From Victivallales bacterium (GTDB lineage Bacteria > Verrucomicrobiota > Lentisphaeria > Oligosphaerales > Oligosphaeraceae): a DNA stretch of 5,416 nucleotides. Each line of letters starts with the position of its first letter. The stretch's first letter is position 1. Under the pieces are notes generated by a model. The model was not told the DNA's origin. It saw only the letters and a program-made list of their open reading frames with translations, and did not search any database. Location of the stretch: positions 1 through 5,416 of the forward strand of contig JAFZZD010000517.1 of NCBI GenBank assembly GCA_017615955.1, read 5' to 3'. The position numbers and the translations under genes are program-made. Of this stretch, positions 4,736 to 5,416 are shown in pieces.

Positions 4736-5416
4736 ATCTTTTTCCGGTTTTACGTAAATCAAAGCAGTCCTGGCAACGGAAGACATCTATGCCGTAGAGA
4801 ATTGTCTTCTCCGGCAAGGACCGAATGGTGAACACATCGCCTGTGTCAATGCTGATGCGGGCAGGGTCATTGTCCGCCACGATCACAGCAGGGCCACGCA
4901 GCAGCTCGGCCCTGATCACAGCATCCTCCGGCAATACCGTGTAACCCAGCAAATCCAGGGAATTGTTGAACGCCATTCCCAATCCGGTGCGCAGATTGCC
5001 ATGGGTCATGCTCTGGAAATAGCCCGTGCTGCCAAAAGGAGTGGCAAGCAGCAGTGAATCGCAGATGACCTGGGAGCGGAACAGCTCGTCATCCACCCAG
5101 ATCCGGAAACGCAATGCAGCCGTGGGTTCCACATGATGCACCAGCACGTCATTTATGCCGCGAAGCGAGGACTTTCCCGTGCTGATTTCCAGCTTGTGCA
5201 GCTCGATTGTGCCCAGTTTTCCCGCAAACAACTTTGCCAGCGTGTCCATCTCGCCATGCTTGGGACATTTTGGATTCTGGCGCCTGTCCCTAAGAGGGCA
5301 TTTGGGCACGCCAGGATACTTGCGCTCCGCCCCCAGCAGGGAGCCATCTCCGCCATGGCTTATGACCAAATCCGGCTCATCCTCGACAATCTCGCAAGGA
5401 AAATGCGCAAGAAGCG
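4734..5416 (-). CDS. NAD kinase-like protein (ATP-NAD kinase family), N-terminus cut off
   Basis: Predicted to phosphorylate NAD to NADP in the cytoplasm. The frame is open to the right edge, giving 227 full codons minus the stop; the start lies outside the window (a TTG at 5367-5369 falls inside the conserved core and is not a start). Visible residues: DLVISHGGDGSLL at about 15-27 holds the GGDG motif whose Asp is essential. GINDVLVHH near 85-93 is the N-D/E motif that binds NAD. LLATPFGSTGYFQS at about 121-134 is the equivalent of TPTGSTAY. YPGVPKCP and NPKCPKH (near 33-53) and a C-terminal CQDC (about 214-217) give four cysteines that might bind a metal. The TPFGSTGYF form recalls archaeal and some bacterial NAD kinases rather than the E. 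coli type. It heads or continues the operon with plsY, 12 bases apart. The family is confident; kinase activity is inferred. Confidence 0.87.
   Translation of the reverse strand, partial: LLAHFPCEIVEDEPDLVISHGGDGSLLGAERKYPGVPKCPLRDRRQNPKCPKHGEMDTLAKLFAGKLGTIELHKLEISTGKSSLRGINDVLVHHVEPTAALRFRIWVDDELFRSQVICDSLLLATPFGSTGYFQSMTHGNLRTGLGMAFNNSLDLLGYTVLPEDAVIRAELLRGPAVIVADNDPARISIDTGDVFTIRSLPEKTILYGIDVFRCQDCFDLRKTGKR

Noticed and set aside
5367..5369. TTG as start of the NAD kinase
   Set aside because: It lies directly before the GGDG motif; the frame continues with family-like residues (VEDEPD before LVISHGGDG) to the window edge.

Overview
The window carries six protein genes, all read from the minus strand, so the biological order runs from right to left. 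From the right edge they are: an NAD kinase-like gene (cut by the window edge), plsY (acyl-phosphate:glycerol-3-phosphate acyltransferase), a LarA-type (nickel-pincer lactate racemase superfamily) gene, ilvE (branched-chain amino acid aminotransferase), an ECF-type sigma factor, and a single-pass membrane protein cut by the left edge. The content is bacterial: PlsY, an ECF sigma factor, Shine-Dalgarno sites before most genes and a factor-independent type hairpin. Base composition is moderate, and intergenic DNA is rich in repeats. The protein styles (an NAD kinase with a TPFGSTGYF motif, a roughly 430-residue LarA homologue, a group II-type IlvE) fit an uncultured Gram-negative lineage, perhaps in the PVC group (Lentisphaerota/Verrucomicrobiota). 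That placement is a low-confidence impression, not a demonstrated fact.

Right block (2734-5416): NAD kinase, plsY and the larA homologue are packed with gaps of 12 and 20 bases. The plsY ribosome site overlaps the NAD kinase stop codon, so this is almost certainly one operon. It links NADP supply, membrane phospholipid synthesis and a hydroxyacid/sugar-acid racemase or epimerase of unknown substrate. No larB, larC or larE maturation gene is visible.

Middle (2339-2733): about 395 bases with no gene, holding two unlike repeat structures side by side. One is a G+A-biased 8-base tandem repeat in two similar modules, beginning at (and overlapping) the larA stop codon. The other is a 127-base inverted-repeat element with 48-base arms, each arm containing its own small hairpin, like a REP/BIME. 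Next to ilvE lie a leader hairpin, a weak promoter candidate and a good ribosome site.

Left block (1-2338): ilvE ends in a perfect 13-bp hairpin. The 284-base gap before the sigma factor holds this hairpin, an AT-rich tract with promoter-like boxes, and a 7-bp inverted repeat that brackets the best promoter candidate. The sigma factor gene overlaps the next gene by one base (TAATG). That next gene encodes a short cytoplasmic segment, one membrane helix and an outside portion, the arrangement expected of a membrane-bound sigma regulator, although no known anti-sigma motif is seen.

The genes themselves are mostly housekeeping. The most unusual material is the repeat-packed larA-ilvE interval, the sigma/membrane-protein pair, the orphan LarA homologue, and a possible cysteine metal site in the NAD kinase.
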